Numbered from the stretch's first letter, positions 45,450-56,445 are shown. The stretch is DNA of 64,000 nucleotides from a gamma proteobacterium symbiont of Stewartia floridana (GCA_003676145.1 NAUB01000018.1:1-64000), one strand, 5' to 3'. Program-made: numbers and translations. Notes: generated by a model from the sequence alone, not told the origin.

Positions 45450-46229
45450 ATGATAATGAAGATACTTACGATATTCGCAGTCACCCTGGGTATGTTGATT
45501 TCACCGGGTGATGGATTTGCAGCGGAAAAACTTAAACAAGCCATCGATGTGGAAGTGGCCGGTCAAAAAGCGGCCGGTAAATCTCAAAAGAGTGTTGAGC
45601 GCCTGGATGATGAAAGCCGCAAGATGCTTGAAGAGTATCGTCTGCTGAGTCAGCAGCTGCAAAGGACCAAACTGGCAAACGATGATCTGCAATCCCAGGT
45701 TGAACGTCAGTCCGCCGAGATCAAACGGATTTCCGCTGAGATGCAGGAGATCGATCGGATACGCAGCGAGCTCGATCCGCTGATGCAGCAGATGCTGGAG
45801 ACTCTGGCTGAGTTGGTGGCCAGGGATAGCCCGTTTCTAAGTGAAGAGCGGGAGACCAGGTTGGCCTCCCTGCAGAGTGCCAATGAGGATCGCTCAATTG
45901 AAATTTCCGAGCGCTATCGGCAGCTGCTCGAGGCCTACCAGATCGAGGCGGACTATGGTCGCAACATCGAGGCCTATCAGGCCCAGCTGGCGAGCGAGGG
46001 TGAACAGCAGAAGATGGTGGATTTCCTGAGAATCGGTCGGGTTGCCCTGTTTTACCAAACCCTCGACGGCAAAGCAGGTGGGGTGTGGGACAATCAGAGT
46101 CGTCGCTGGATAAGCCTCGACACGAGTCATATGACGGAGTTGACCCGCTCTATCCGGATTGCACGCAAGCAACTGCCTCCTGACCTGATGGTACTGCCGA
46201 TGCGGATACCCGAGGGTGGCAGCCAATGA
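45450..46229 (+). CDS. DUF3450 protein of the TonB2 system
   Basis: About 259 residues: a signal peptide ending at about GFAAE, then a long coiled coil (LEEYRLLSQQLQRTKLANDD to RIRSELDPLMQQML) and a globular end with IGRVALFYQTLDGKAGGVWD and LPPDLMVLPMRIPEGG, as in DUF3450. Such genes regularly precede ttpC-exbB-exbD-tonB clusters; the product is probably a periplasmic part of the TonB2 machine. The open frame extends to 45378, but the ATG at 45450 (or 45456) begins the signal peptide. It overlaps the next gene by four bases. Confidence 0.85.
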   Translation: MIMKILTIFAVTLGMLISPGDGFAAEKLKQAIDVEVAGQKAAGKSQKSVERLDDESRKMLEEYRLLSQQLQRTKLANDDLQSQVERQSAEIKRISAEMQEIDRIRSELDPLMQQMLETLAELVARDSPFLSEERETRLASLQSANEDRSIEISERYRQLLEAYQIEADYGRNIEAYQAQLASEGEQQKMVDFLRIGRVALFYQTLDGKAGGVWDNQSRRWISLDTSHMTELTRSIRIARKQLPPDLMVLPMRIPEGGSQ

Positions 46230-47566
46230 ATCGACTGCTTACCATCGTTACGCTCCTGATCGCTGTTTTCGCACAGCAACCCTTTGCGCTGGCTGCTGAG
46301 GATCCATTGCAATCCCTGCTGGAGGAGGTCAGAAAGTCTCGTCAGGCACAACAAGACAGAGATCAGGTGAGGGAGAAACGATTTCTCGAGCAGCATCAGC
46401 AGCGAAAGTCGGAGCTCGATGCCATCAGACAACAGCTGCAGGCGGAAAAAGAGCGTCAACAGCAGCTGCTGGCTCAATTTGACACGCAACGGGAGGAGCT
46501 TGAAAAACTCAAGCTGACCCATCAGCAGAGTACAGGGAGTTTCGGTGAGCTGTTTGGCGTGGTCAGGCAGGTGGCTTCAGAGAGTTTGAACCTGTTCAAA
46601 AATGATCTGACCTCATCCCAGCATCAGCAGGATCTGGTGATCCTTGAAGAGGTGGCCAGCAGCCGTTCGCTTCCCTCACTGGAGCGTCTGCAGGATCTGT
46701 GGGAGATCTTTCTAAAACGCATTATCCAATCCGGGCAGATATGGCAGGCATCACTGCCGGTGATCCTGACCAGTGGCGAGGAGCAACAGGAGCAGGTGAC
46801 CGTGGTGGGGCTGTTCAATGCGTTATCCAACGGCCGCTATCTCAGATATCTGCCGGAAACCGCCCGTTTCGTTGAGCTGAGCAGACAGCCGGCTCCCCGT
46901 TACCAGCTGCTTGCCAAGCAGGCGGAGCAAAGTGATGGTGGTCTCCAGACATTGGCAATCGACCCTTCCCGAGGGGCGATCCTGTCACTGCTTGTGGCCT
47001 CTCCAACCCTCACTGAGCGGATCCAGCAAGGCGGATATATCGGCTATTTCATACTTTTTCTGGGTGCGCTGGGGGCGCTGGTCATCATTGAGCGACTGAT
47101 CACGCTTTTCTGGATCGGGCGCCGGGTCAAGCGGCAGCTGAATCAGCAAGAGCCAATGGACAACAACCCCCTCGGGCGACTGCTCGCAATCGATCGACAG
47201 CATCGCTCTCTCTCAGGGGATGCCCTGCAGAAACACTTCGATGAAGCGATCCTCAGGGAGTTGCCCAAACTCAGAAGAGGGTTGCGATTGCTGGCCATCT
47301 TTGCCGCCGTCGCGCCACTGCTCGGTCTACTCGGTACGGTGACTGGAATGATCGAGACATTTCAGTCGATCACCCTGTTTGGTACCGGTGATCCGAAGTT
47401 GATGTCAGGGGGCATCTCCCAGGCCTTGGTGACCACCGAACTGGGGTTGGCCGTAGCTATCCCGATGGTCCTGCTGCACAGCTATCTGGCCGGTCGCAGC
47501 AATCGGGTGGTGCGCCTGCTGGATCAACAGAGCGCCGCTATGGTGGCGGCCCGCAGCGGAAGCTGA
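46226..47566 (+). CDS. TtpC-like extended MotA/TolQ/ExbB protein
   Basis: 446 residues: signal peptide (ending about FALAAE), a Gln-rich periplasmic coiled coil (residues about 40-100), a globular periplasmic part, and from about 270 an ExbB/TolQ domain with membrane segments (GYIGYFILFLGALGALVIIERL; LLAIFAAVAPLLGLLGTVTGMI; LVTTELGLAVAIPMVLL). This is the layout of TtpC, which couples a second ExbB to TonB2 in vibrios. The coding start overlaps the DUF3450 stop (ATGA). Confidence 0.88.
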   Translation: MNRLLTIVTLLIAVFAQQPFALAAEDPLQSLLEEVRKSRQAQQDRDQVREKRFLEQHQQRKSELDAIRQQLQAEKERQQQLLAQFDTQREELEKLKLTHQQSTGSFGELFGVVRQVASESLNLFKNDLTSSQHQQDLVILEEVASSRSLPSLERLQDLWEIFLKRIIQSGQIWQASLPVILTSGEEQQEQVTVVGLFNALSNGRYLRYLPETARFVELSRQPAPRYQLLAKQAEQSDGGLQTLAIDPSRGAILSLLVASPTLTERIQQGGYIGYFILFLGALGALVIIERLITLFWIGRRVKRQLNQQEPMDNNPLGRLLAIDRQHRSLSGDALQKHFDEAILRELPKLRRGLRLLAIFAAVAPLLGLLGTVTGMIETFQSITLFGTGDPKLMSGGISQALVTTELGLAVAIPMVLLHSYLAGRSNRVVRLLDQQSAAMVAARSGS

Positions 47567-47567
47567 G

Positions 47568-47996
47568 ATGGAGATCCTGCTGAACTGGTTACCACTCGAT
47601 GCACTGAGCCTGCTGGAGCGGGGCGGTATGATCCTGTTGTTGATCCTGCTGCTCTCCCTGCTGATGTGGAGTTTGATCATCTACCTCTACCTGCATATCT
47701 GGTGGCGCAATGGGGACCAGGTCAGTGATCGCTGTATGCCCTGGTTGCCGTTGATCATCTCGCTGGTACAGATTCTGCCGATGGTTGGGTTGCTCGGCAC
47801 CATTGAGGCGATGATTGAGCTGTTTCATGTGATCGCGCAACATGGATCCGGCAATATCCGCGGAATGGCCGGTGGGATTTCACAGGCCTTGATCACCACC
47901 ATGGCTGGACTGGTGGCCTCGCTTTCCGGCTACTACTTCTCCAGCGATCTGCAACATCGCTTGAGCTACCACGCCACACCCCAGGAGAGTCTCTGA
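47568..47996 (+). CDS. exbB: Short ExbB-like proton-channel protein
   Basis: 142 residues, shorter than classical ExbB. Three hydrophobic segments, with LPMVGLLGTIEAMIELFHVIAQHGSGNIRGMAGGISQALITTMAGLVAS carrying the TolQ/ExbB signature. Paired with the TtpC-like protein and ExbD it should use the proton gradient to energise TonB. The stop overlaps the exbD start by one base. Confidence 0.88.
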   Translation: MEILLNWLPLDALSLLERGGMILLLILLLSLLMWSLIIYLYLHIWWRNGDQVSDRCMPWLPLIISLVQILPMVGLLGTIEAMIELFHVIAQHGSGNIRGMAGGISQALITTMAGLVASLSGYYFSSDLQHRLSYHATPQESL

Positions 47997-48406
47997 TGCG
48001 CCATCAGCATGTCGACGAGGAGAGTGGTGAACTGGCGATCAATCTGACCCCGTTGATCGACATGGTGTTCATCCTGCTGATTTTTTTCATGGTCACCTCA
48101 TCCTTCGTCAAAGAGACCGGGGTCGAGGTGGATCGTCCCAGTGCCGCCACAGCCACCATGAAGCAGCAGGCGGCGATTCTGATCGGCGTCACCCATAAAG
48201 GTGAGGTTTGGATCGATAAACGCCGGGTCGACGTAAGAGCCGTTCGAGCCAATGTGGAGCGTCTGCATGCGGAGAATCCCGAGGGTGCAGTGGTCATCAT
48301 GGCCGACCGGGAGGCGCCAACCGGCGTGGTGATCCGGGTATTGGACCAATCGCGTCTTGCCGGCGTGGATAGTGTCTCCATAGCGGCAACCCAGGATCAG
48401 GAGTAA
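47996..48406 (+). CDS. exbD: ExbD-like biopolymer transport protein
   Basis: 136 residues with a single membrane anchor NLTPLIDMVFILLIFFMV that keeps the proton-relay Asp. The periplasmic part (VIMADREAPTGVVIRVLDQSRLAG) is typical. The gene overlaps tonB by one base (TAATG). Confidence 0.93.
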   Translation: MRHQHVDEESGELAINLTPLIDMVFILLIFFMVTSSFVKETGVEVDRPSAATATMKQQAAILIGVTHKGEVWIDKRRVDVRAVRANVERLHAENPEGAVVIMADREAPTGVVIRVLDQSRLAGVDSVSIAATQDQE

Positions 48407-49023
48407 TGCGTTTACTGCTTGCTTTGCTGATTGCCATGGCCGTCAATCTGGCCCTGTTTCTGCTGCTTGATCGGATGGTGAGTGAAAAGGAGATTCAGGT
48501 GGATAAACTGGTCTCATCAGAGATCATTGAGTTCGTCCGCCTGAAATCTGAGCCGGAGCCTCCGCCCCAGCAGGAGCCTGAGCAGATTGAAGAGCTGCCG
48601 GAACCACCTCCTGCGGTACCGGAGACACCCCTGCAGCCGCTCGCCGTGGATCGCCCCGAGCTTGCAGAGTGGCAGATCCCTGAACTGGATATCCCGCTGC
48701 AGATCGGCACTGGCCCCTATATCGGTGTCCGGCCGCAAATGCCAGCCACCCTGGCGGCAGAGCCTGTGCCGCGGATGCGTTTCCCACCCCGCTATCCACA
48801 ACGGGCGCTGATGCGCCATGTTGAGGGGAAAGTGGTTTTGCGCTTCACCATCAATCCGGACGGTTCGGTGAGTGATGCGGAGGTCATCGAGGCTGAGCCG
48901 GTGGGCTATTTCGAACAATCGGCGCTGCGTGCCATCAGCCGCTGGCAGTTCCACCCGAAAGTGGTGGATGGCAAGGCGGTCTCGAGGGTTGCGACCCAAA
49001 CCATTAGCTATCGTTTGAACTGA
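48406..49023 (+). CDS. tonB: TonB family protein (TonB2-type)
   Basis: 205 residues: inner-membrane anchor (LLLALLIAMAVNLALFLLL), a short Pro/Glu-rich spacer (EPEPPPQQEPEQIEELPEPPP), and a TonB carboxy-terminal domain (YPQRALMRHVEGKVVLRFTINPDG ... ALRAISRWQFHP). The short spacer is typical of TonB2. It should transmit energy to outer-membrane receptors such as that at 50480. Confidence 0.93.
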   Translation: MRLLLALLIAMAVNLALFLLLDRMVSEKEIQVDKLVSSEIIEFVRLKSEPEPPPQQEPEQIEELPEPPPAVPETPLQPLAVDRPELAEWQIPELDIPLQIGTGPYIGVRPQMPATLAAEPVPRMRFPPRYPQRALMRHVEGKVVLRFTINPDGSVSDAEVIEAEPVGYFEQSALRAISRWQFHPKVVDGKAVSRVATQTISYRLN

Positions 49024-50252
49024 TGAGATCTGTAAAGCAAGTCATGCTGTGTTGGTGTCTCGGGGTTAGCCTGAGTGTGCCGCTGTGCACACCCCTGCTT
49101 GCGGCCGATGAGCTGCCCAAGGATGCAGCGGATGCGAAGCGCTACACCTACGACTATCTGTTCATGATCGATGTACTGATACGCAATGAAAAGTATCAAC
49201 GTGCCCGTATTGAACTGGATGCGCTACTGGAGCGGGTCAAGCAGAACCCGGATGAGACGGCCCTGACCCGTCAGGCTTATGGCTATCTGAGCCTCGGCCT
49301 GAAGGACTATCCCTCCGCCATCGATCATTTTCTGTTTGCGCTGGAATCGGGGGCGTTACCAGCCGGGGTCAACCTGAATTTACGCTACACCCTGGCGCAA
49401 CTGATGTATCAGGAAGAGCGCTATAAAGCCGGGCTTGCTCAGTTGCAGAGCTGGTTCGAGCAGACCGAAAAACCCACCCCACAGGCGCGGGTGTTACTGG
49501 CCAGTTATTACTATGCGCTGAAAAAGTACAGCAAGGCGATCTCTGCCCTGAAACTGGCAATCAAGCAGTCCGACTCACCTCAGGAGTCCTGGTATCAGAT
49601 GTTGGTGGGGCTCTATTTCGAGACCAGGCAATACAAACAGAGCGTACCCGTACTGCAGATTCTGGTGAACAAGTACCCGGCCAAAGCCCAATATTGGCAG
49701 CAGCTGTCCGATGTTCTGCTGCAGCTGGGCCGTGAGCAGAAAGCGGTAGCGGTGCTTGCCCTGGCGGCTTCCCGAAAGCTGGTCGATGAGAGTGGACTGA
49801 TTCGACTGGCCAAACTCTATCTGCAACTCAACAATCCTCTGGATGCGGCGGAACTGCTGAGCGATGGCATGCAGCGAGGCGATATCAAGCCGGGTAAGGA
49901 GTCCCTGACGCTGTTGGTCGATGCCTGGTTACTGGCAAGAGAGCCGGAGCAGGGGATCAAGGTACTGAAGCAGTTGGCGGAGATCGACAAGTCAGGCAAG
50001 CCACAGCTCAGAATGGGGCGTCTACTGATGGAGCAGGAGCAGTGGCAGGAGGCTCGGCAACAACTGGAACTGGGCATCAAACTGAGCCGCAAACCGGCTT
50101 TCGAAGACTGGTTGTTATTGGGTAGCACCCACCATCGGCTGGCTGACTCAAGCGCTGCACTCGCGGCATTCAAATCCGCATTGAAACTGGCTGACAAGCC
50201 CCAGCAGACTGAGCTTGTTCAGCGCTGGATCGACTATCTTGCCACGCCCTAA
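49023..50252 (+). CDS. Exported TPR protein of the TonB2 operon
   Basis: 409 residues: signal peptide ending at about LLAADE, then at least six tetratricopeptide-like helical pairs (for example ARVLLASYYYALKKYSKAISALKLAIKQS and SWYQMLVGLYFETRQYKQSVPVLQIL). TPR proteins are regular last members of TonB2 operons. It probably assembles or supports the periplasmic complex. The ATG overlaps the tonB stop by one base. Confidence 0.85.
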   Translation: MRSVKQVMLCWCLGVSLSVPLCTPLLAADELPKDAADAKRYTYDYLFMIDVLIRNEKYQRARIELDALLERVKQNPDETALTRQAYGYLSLGLKDYPSAIDHFLFALESGALPAGVNLNLRYTLAQLMYQEERYKAGLAQLQSWFEQTEKPTPQARVLLASYYYALKKYSKAISALKLAIKQSDSPQESWYQMLVGLYFETRQYKQSVPVLQILVNKYPAKAQYWQQLSDVLLQLGREQKAVAVLALAASRKLVDESGLIRLAKLYLQLNNPLDAAELLSDGMQRGDIKPGKESLTLLVDAWLLAREPEQGIKVLKQLAEIDKSGKPQLRMGRLLMEQEQWQEARQQLELGIKLSRKPAFEDWLLLGSTHHRLADSSAALAAFKSALKLADKPQQTELVQRWIDYLATP

Positions 50253-50325
50253 CGGGCCCTCAGATTACTATCCTGTCAAGCGGATGCCCCAGCGGGCTTT
50301 GAGCGCGGGTACGGCAATCGACTGT

Positions 50326-50402
50326 GTGATATGCCGCATAAATGGGTGATATGCCGCAATCCAGATTCTGCTGATTCACTTGCAAATGGGGCTAATCATT
50401 AG
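50326..50402 (+). promoter_or_regulatory. Direct repeats and palindrome upstream of the copper receptor
   Basis: gtgatatgccgca occurs at 50326-50338 and again at 50346-50358, exactly 20 bases (two helical turns) apart. A perfect 11-bp palindrome ctaatcattag follows at 50392-50402 and shares the centre of Fur-type boxes. Both lie within 155 bases of the receptor start. Confidence 0.5.
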
Positions 50403-50479
50403 ATATCAAAGGCTTATGATTCTGGCTCGAAAACTGCTATTTAACACCGTTTCCAAGAATTAATAATTGAGGTGAATCG

Positions 50480-52567
50480 ATGCGTTTAACGGCCCTATCA
50501 TTGGCAATCAGTTCCATATTAACCGCTCATGCAGTCATTGCAGATGAACATACGGAAGATCTGCAGGATGTGGTGGTTGAGGCAGAAGGTGGAACCAGTC
50601 CAGCAGTAACAACAGCGCCAATGGATGGGGCTTCAAGTGGTATTCCCGGCGATGCAGCGGATTTCCTCCGGGACATCAACGGGGTATCCGGTATCCGTAT
50701 GGGTGGCCAGGGTATCGATCCGATTATTCGCGGTCAGAGTCAGAATCGCCTCAACATCATCATGGATGGCGCCTACATCCATGGTGGCTGTCCAAACCGC
50801 ATGGATCCTCCCACCGCCTATTCAGCCATGGAGAGTTACGACAGTGTCACTGTGATCAAGGGATCGCAGACTGTAATCTACGGTGGCGGCGGCAGTGGCG
50901 GCACCGTGCTGTTCGAACGCAACGCACCCCAGTTTGAAGAGGGTAAACCCTATCTGGGCAGCGCTGAAGTCGGCTATAAGAGTAATTCCCAAACCAAAGA
51001 GGCCTCGGTTGATGTGGCCGCCGGTACGGAGCTGGGTTTTGCCCGTGGTGTGATTGGCTATAAGGATGCGGACAACTACGAGGATGGTGATGGTAATGAG
51101 GTACGCTCTGCGTTCACCAAACAGTCCGGCAACCTGATTCTTGGTTATACCCCGGACACCAATAAGATCCTGCAGCTGAATCTGGAAGCAACCCGCGAAG
51201 ATGATGCTCTGTATGCCGGTGCCGGCATGGATTCACCCATGAGCGATGCGGACAACATCAGACTCAAGTATGAACAGAACGACGCAGTTGGGCCGTTTTC
51301 GGCGATCAAGGCTGAGGTCTATTCAAGTGAAGTCGATCATCTCATGGACAACTACTCACTGCGGGAGCTGACCGCTCCGATGCGTATGAGTGTGCCGACA
51401 ACCTCTGATACCAAAGGCGGTCGTCTGCTGGCGGACCTGATGCTGGGTGAGACCACCCTGACCGTCGGTTTCGATATTCAGAACAATGAACGGGATGCGG
51501 ATCGTTTCTCCGGCATGGCGAATATGGAGCCGACCACCCTGCAGTCCATCATGTGGCCTGGCGCTGAGTTGGAGCAGACCGGTATCTTCATGGAAGTCTC
51601 CCAACCGATTGGCACTCTGGATCGGCTCAAAGCCGGACTGCGATACGATCGGGTCGATGCCTCCATCTCTCGGGGTGACGAGAAACCCGACCTGGGTCCA
51701 AGCCCGACGCCTAACAATCTCTATGCGGCTTACTACGCCGACACTTCCGACGAGACCACGGAGAACAATGTTGGTGGCTTTGTGCAGTATGAGCGGGAGA
51801 TCGGTGACGGCACCTTCTACACCGGCCTCAGCCGCAGTGTTCGGACCGCGGATGCAACGGAGCGTTATCTGGCAAGCTTTTCACGCAACATGATGACCAT
51901 GATGGACATGAGCTGGGTGGGTAATCCGGAACTCGAACCTGAAAAGCATCATCAGCTGGAAGCCGGTCTGCGCTGGCAGGGTGGTGCCTGGGATACCGAT
52001 GTTTCGGTCTTCTACAACGATGTAAGCGACTATATCCTGCGCGACAAGGCGCGTGGCCAGGATGGCATTCTGGTGGCCAATGGCACCGCCAACATCTATC
52101 GCAATGTGGACGCGGAGTTCTATGGCATTGAATGGGAGGGTGGATACCAGATCATGGACTCCCTGACCACCACCGCCAGTCTCGCCTACGTTCGCGCGGA
52201 AAACACCACGGATGACCGTAACATCGCCCAGATCTCACCGCTGGAAGCCACAATCGGTATGGAGTATACGATGGGTGCCCTGGCGTTCGGTGGCAATGTT
52301 CGCATGAATGCCAAACAGACCCGTGCGGATCTCGAGAACGGCAGTGGCCAGGATGTTCAGGAGACACCGGGATGGGGTGTGATCGACCTGTATGGCAGTT
52401 ATGAGATTGCCAAAGCGGCCGAAGTCAGTTTCGGTATCGATAATCTGCTCGACAAGAGCTACGCCTACCATGTCAACCGCGCCAATGCGGATCCATTCAA
52501 TCCGGAAGCGATTCAGGTCAATGAGCCGGGTCGCGAGGTTTGGGTGAAAGCCGGGGCTCGGTTCTGA
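50480..52567 (+). CDS. TonB-dependent copper receptor, OprC/NosA-type
   Basis: 695 residues: signal peptide (to about 21), TonB box-like stretch (about 27-36, LQDVVVEAEG), plug domain and a 22-strand barrel ending in aromatic Phe (WVKAGARF). The copper-site residues known from OprC are present: Cys104 and Met108 (HGGCPNRMDPPTAY) and His287/Met289 (VDHLMDNY), that is CxxxM and HxM. OprC/NosA import copper, supporting copper enzymes such as nitrous-oxide reductase or haem-copper oxidases. It follows the TonB2 operon with a 227-base gap and its own likely promoter; a GAGGTG ribosome site precedes the ATG. Confidence 0.92.
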   Translation: MRLTALSLAISSILTAHAVIADEHTEDLQDVVVEAEGGTSPAVTTAPMDGASSGIPGDAADFLRDINGVSGIRMGGQGIDPIIRGQSQNRLNIIMDGAYIHGGCPNRMDPPTAYSAMESYDSVTVIKGSQTVIYGGGGSGGTVLFERNAPQFEEGKPYLGSAEVGYKSNSQTKEASVDVAAGTELGFARGVIGYKDADNYEDGDGNEVRSAFTKQSGNLILGYTPDTNKILQLNLEATREDDALYAGAGMDSPMSDADNIRLKYEQNDAVGPFSAIKAEVYSSEVDHLMDNYSLRELTAPMRMSVPTTSDTKGGRLLADLMLGETTLTVGFDIQNNERDADRFSGMANMEPTTLQSIMWPGAELEQTGIFMEVSQPIGTLDRLKAGLRYDRVDASISRGDEKPDLGPSPTPNNLYAAYYADTSDETTENNVGGFVQYEREIGDGTFYTGLSRSVRTADATERYLASFSRNMMTMMDMSWVGNPELEPEKHHQLEAGLRWQGGAWDTDVSVFYNDVSDYILRDKARGQDGILVANGTANIYRNVDAEFYGIEWEGGYQIMDSLTTTASLAYVRAENTTDDRNIAQISPLEATIGMEYTMGALAFGGNVRMNAKQTRADLENGSGQDVQETPGWGVIDLYGSYEIAKAAEVSFGIDNLLDKSYAYHVNRANADPFNPEAIQVNEPGREVWVKAGARF

Positions 52568-52588
52568 TCTGAACCGCTGCTGGTAGAG

Positions 52589-52625
52589 CAGGGTGGGGTG
52601 CTGTTTCCCCACCCTGTTTTTGTTT
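52589..52625 (+). terminator. Intrinsic terminator after copper receptor
   Basis: cagggtgggg pairs with ccccaccctg (10-bp stem, 8-base loop) followed by TTTTTGTTTT. Strong. Confidence 0.88.
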
Positions 52626-52626
52626 T

Positions 52627-52823
52627 AGTCCGCAAATGAACGCGAATGAACGCAAATGTTGTTGATCTACTGAAAGCAGAAGCTCAAAAGGAAAGAAGTG
52701 CTTTATCTGAAATAGAGAGATTGATTCTAGAGCTTATGCACGACGACTAAAACACTACAGAGTGAGCTGAATTTCTATTCGATTCTTCTTCTATTTGCGT
52801 TCATTCGCGTTCATTTGCGGACT
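52627..52823. repeat. 197-bp element with perfect 31-bp terminal inverted repeats
   Basis: 52627-52657 (agtccgcaaatgaacgcgaa and on) is the exact reverse complement of 52793-52823. Each arm is made of tandem units close to aaatgaacgc. The interior (about 135 bases) is AT-richer than its surroundings and holds a 34-codon open frame. No transposase is present. A diverged copy of one arm lies at 28887-28914. It is best described as a MITE-like or intergenic repeat element. Apart from this element and the terminator, the 357-base gap 52568-52924 holds nothing I can support. Confidence 0.7.
52646..52750 (+). CDS. Possible 34-residue peptide inside the inverted-repeat element
   Basis: The frame starts at an ATG within the left arm and reads MNANVVDLLKAEAQ, then ERSALSEIERLILEL, ending MHDD. 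The sequence is amphipathic and Leu/Glu-rich, compatible with a helix, and uses AT-rich codons (AAA, TTA, AGA, ATA) unlike the neighbours. No ribosome site is visible. It may be a remnant or not coding at all. Confidence 0.2.
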   Translation: MNANVVDLLKAEAQKERSALSEIERLILELMHDD

Positions 52824-52924
52824 TTTTAAAGACCTCCGTATTTCCTATCAATCTAGAGACAAAGAGCGCAACAGCGGGATACAATTCCGTCTGACCCAGA
52901 AACCGCGATCCCCAGGCTCCCTCC

Positions 52925-53836
52925 ATGTCCCAAACTGTTCCGCCAACCGAAGAGAAGGTGCAGCATCTATTCTGGGGAATCATCAGTACGATACTCGCCT
53001 GTTGCCTGTTGGCCATCATGGATGGCCTGGGCAAGTGGTTGATGCGCGATCTCCCAATGCCTGAGGTGGTCTGGGCGCGCTATTTTTTTCATACTCTGAT
53101 TGTCGCCATCCTGTTCTCCTGGCAGAGCGGATTTGGTTTTGTCCGGGCCAGCAGACCAGGGATACAACTGATCAGGGCGATCTGTCTGATGGGAGTCACG
53201 CTGAGTATGTATAGCGCCATTCAGACCATATCCCTGGCGGATGCCACCTCAATCGTCTTTTTTGCCCCGGTACTGGTGACTCTGTTGGCCGGCTGGTTTC
53301 TCAAGGAGAAGGTTGGCGCTACCGAATGGTCTGCGGTTGGGATCGGATTTATCGGTGTGTTGTTCATCGTCAGGCCCGGCTTTCGTGATCCCGATCCGGC
53401 GCTGTTGCTTGCCTGCCTGGCGGCCGTCTGTCTGGCCTTCTATTTTGTATTGACCAGAGCCCTGAAGGGCCATGACAGTGAGCAGACGACCCTGTTTCAC
53501 ACCACCTTTGCCGGTGCAGTGATTCTGACTCTGTTACTGCCACTCTGGTGGCAGCAGCCCTCACCAATCCAGTGGCTCTATCTGGTGGTTACCGGTGTGT
53601 TGGGTGCGAGCGGGCACTTCTTGCTGGTAAAGGCATTCCATATGGCTTCGGCATCGCTGATCTCCCCCTATCTGAATGCACAGATTGTCGCTGCAGCTCT
53701 GGTCAGCGTGATCTTTTTTGATGATCTGTTGGGATGGCCATTTTACGTCGGGTCCGTGCTGATCGTCGGGGCAGGTCTGATGATCTGGCTTCACCAGCGG
53801 TTGCTGGCCACACTATCAGCCCGCAGTTCACGGTGA
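52925..53836 (+). CDS. DMT/EamA-family transporter
   Basis: 303 residues with ten hydrophobic segments in two EamA halves (LLAIMDGLGKWLMRDLPMPEVVWARYFFH; LTRALKGHDSEQTTLFHTTFAGAVILT). The motif around ARYFFH and the RPGF before the second half are common in EamA carriers related to SAM or amino-acid metabolite exporters. The substrate is unknown. Single gene, convergent with the DUF2934 gene. Confidence 0.86.
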   Translation: MSQTVPPTEEKVQHLFWGIISTILACCLLAIMDGLGKWLMRDLPMPEVVWARYFFHTLIVAILFSWQSGFGFVRASRPGIQLIRAICLMGVTLSMYSAIQTISLADATSIVFFAPVLVTLLAGWFLKEKVGATEWSAVGIGFIGVLFIVRPGFRDPDPALLLACLAAVCLAFYFVLTRALKGHDSEQTTLFHTTFAGAVILTLLLPLWWQQPSPIQWLYLVVTGVLGASGHFLLVKAFHMASASLISPYLNAQIVAAALVSVIFFDDLLGWPFYVGSVLIVGAGLMIWLHQRLLATLSARSSR

Positions 53837-53928
53837 TCTTGAATCTATCTTAATGACGGTTGGTTGATACGGCTTATTTCCTACAAGCTGTCCACTCTGC
53901 ACTGTTACTGCATGATGATCAGGCTCAT

Positions 53929-53964
53929 GCAAGCCCCGCTCTCGGTTACAAGACCAGGGCTTGC
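53929..53964. terminator. Inverted repeat between convergent DMT and DUF2934 genes
   Basis: gcaagccc (53929-53936) pairs with gggcttgc (53957-53964) across a 20-base loop; a short A-run follows on the plus strand. It could serve either gene as a terminator. Confidence 0.35.
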
Positions 53965-53986
53965 GTAAAAGCCGGGTTGATTGGAA

Positions 53987-54286
53987 TCAGCTTTTGCTCA
54001 GCATGTCATCGATGATCGCTTCGCAATCGAGCCAGTCCTGTACATCGTAGCCAGGTTCAAAGTTACGTGACTCAGCTCGATAGTAGGCCATCGTGGCGAT
54101 CATCTCGTAACGTTCCCGTGGACTGATTACCCCTTTGCCCGAAGTGCTTTTTCTCGCAACCCGTTTTTTAGTGACTTTCTTCTTGGCGGTCTTCTTTTTG
54201 GCAACTTTCGGCTTGGCCACCTTTTTCTTCACGGTTTTCTTTTTTGAAACCTTTTTTTCGTTCTCTTTTTCCTGCTTCTTGTTCAC
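53987..54286 (-). CDS. Lys-rich protein with DUF2934 domain
   Basis: About 99 residues. The amino half is a histone-H1-like basic stretch built of KKxx units (for example KKKVAKPKVAKKKTAKKK); the carboxy half is a DUF2934 domain (RYEMIATMAYYRAESRNFEPGYDVQDWLDCEAIID). It probably binds nucleic acid through the basic part. I choose the GTG at 54286, which has GAGGG a few bases upstream; an earlier in-frame start at 54343 would add 19 residues with no such site. Confidence 0.75.
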   Translation of the reverse strand: MNKKQEKENEKKVSKKKTVKKKVAKPKVAKKKTAKKKVTKKRVARKSTSGKGVISPRERYEMIATMAYYRAESRNFEPGYDVQDWLDCEAIIDDMLSKS

Positions 54287-54418
54287 GCTATGCCCTCTAA
54301 AGTGTCGTAAAATATTGGTATCGATGTTCAAACCTGAATCCATGGATTCAGGTGATAACTGTTATTATTTTTTTCTCTGGCAAACTTATAGTGATCGTTG
54401 CTGGAATTGTCCAGGATT

Positions 54419-56445
<2,027 letters not shown>

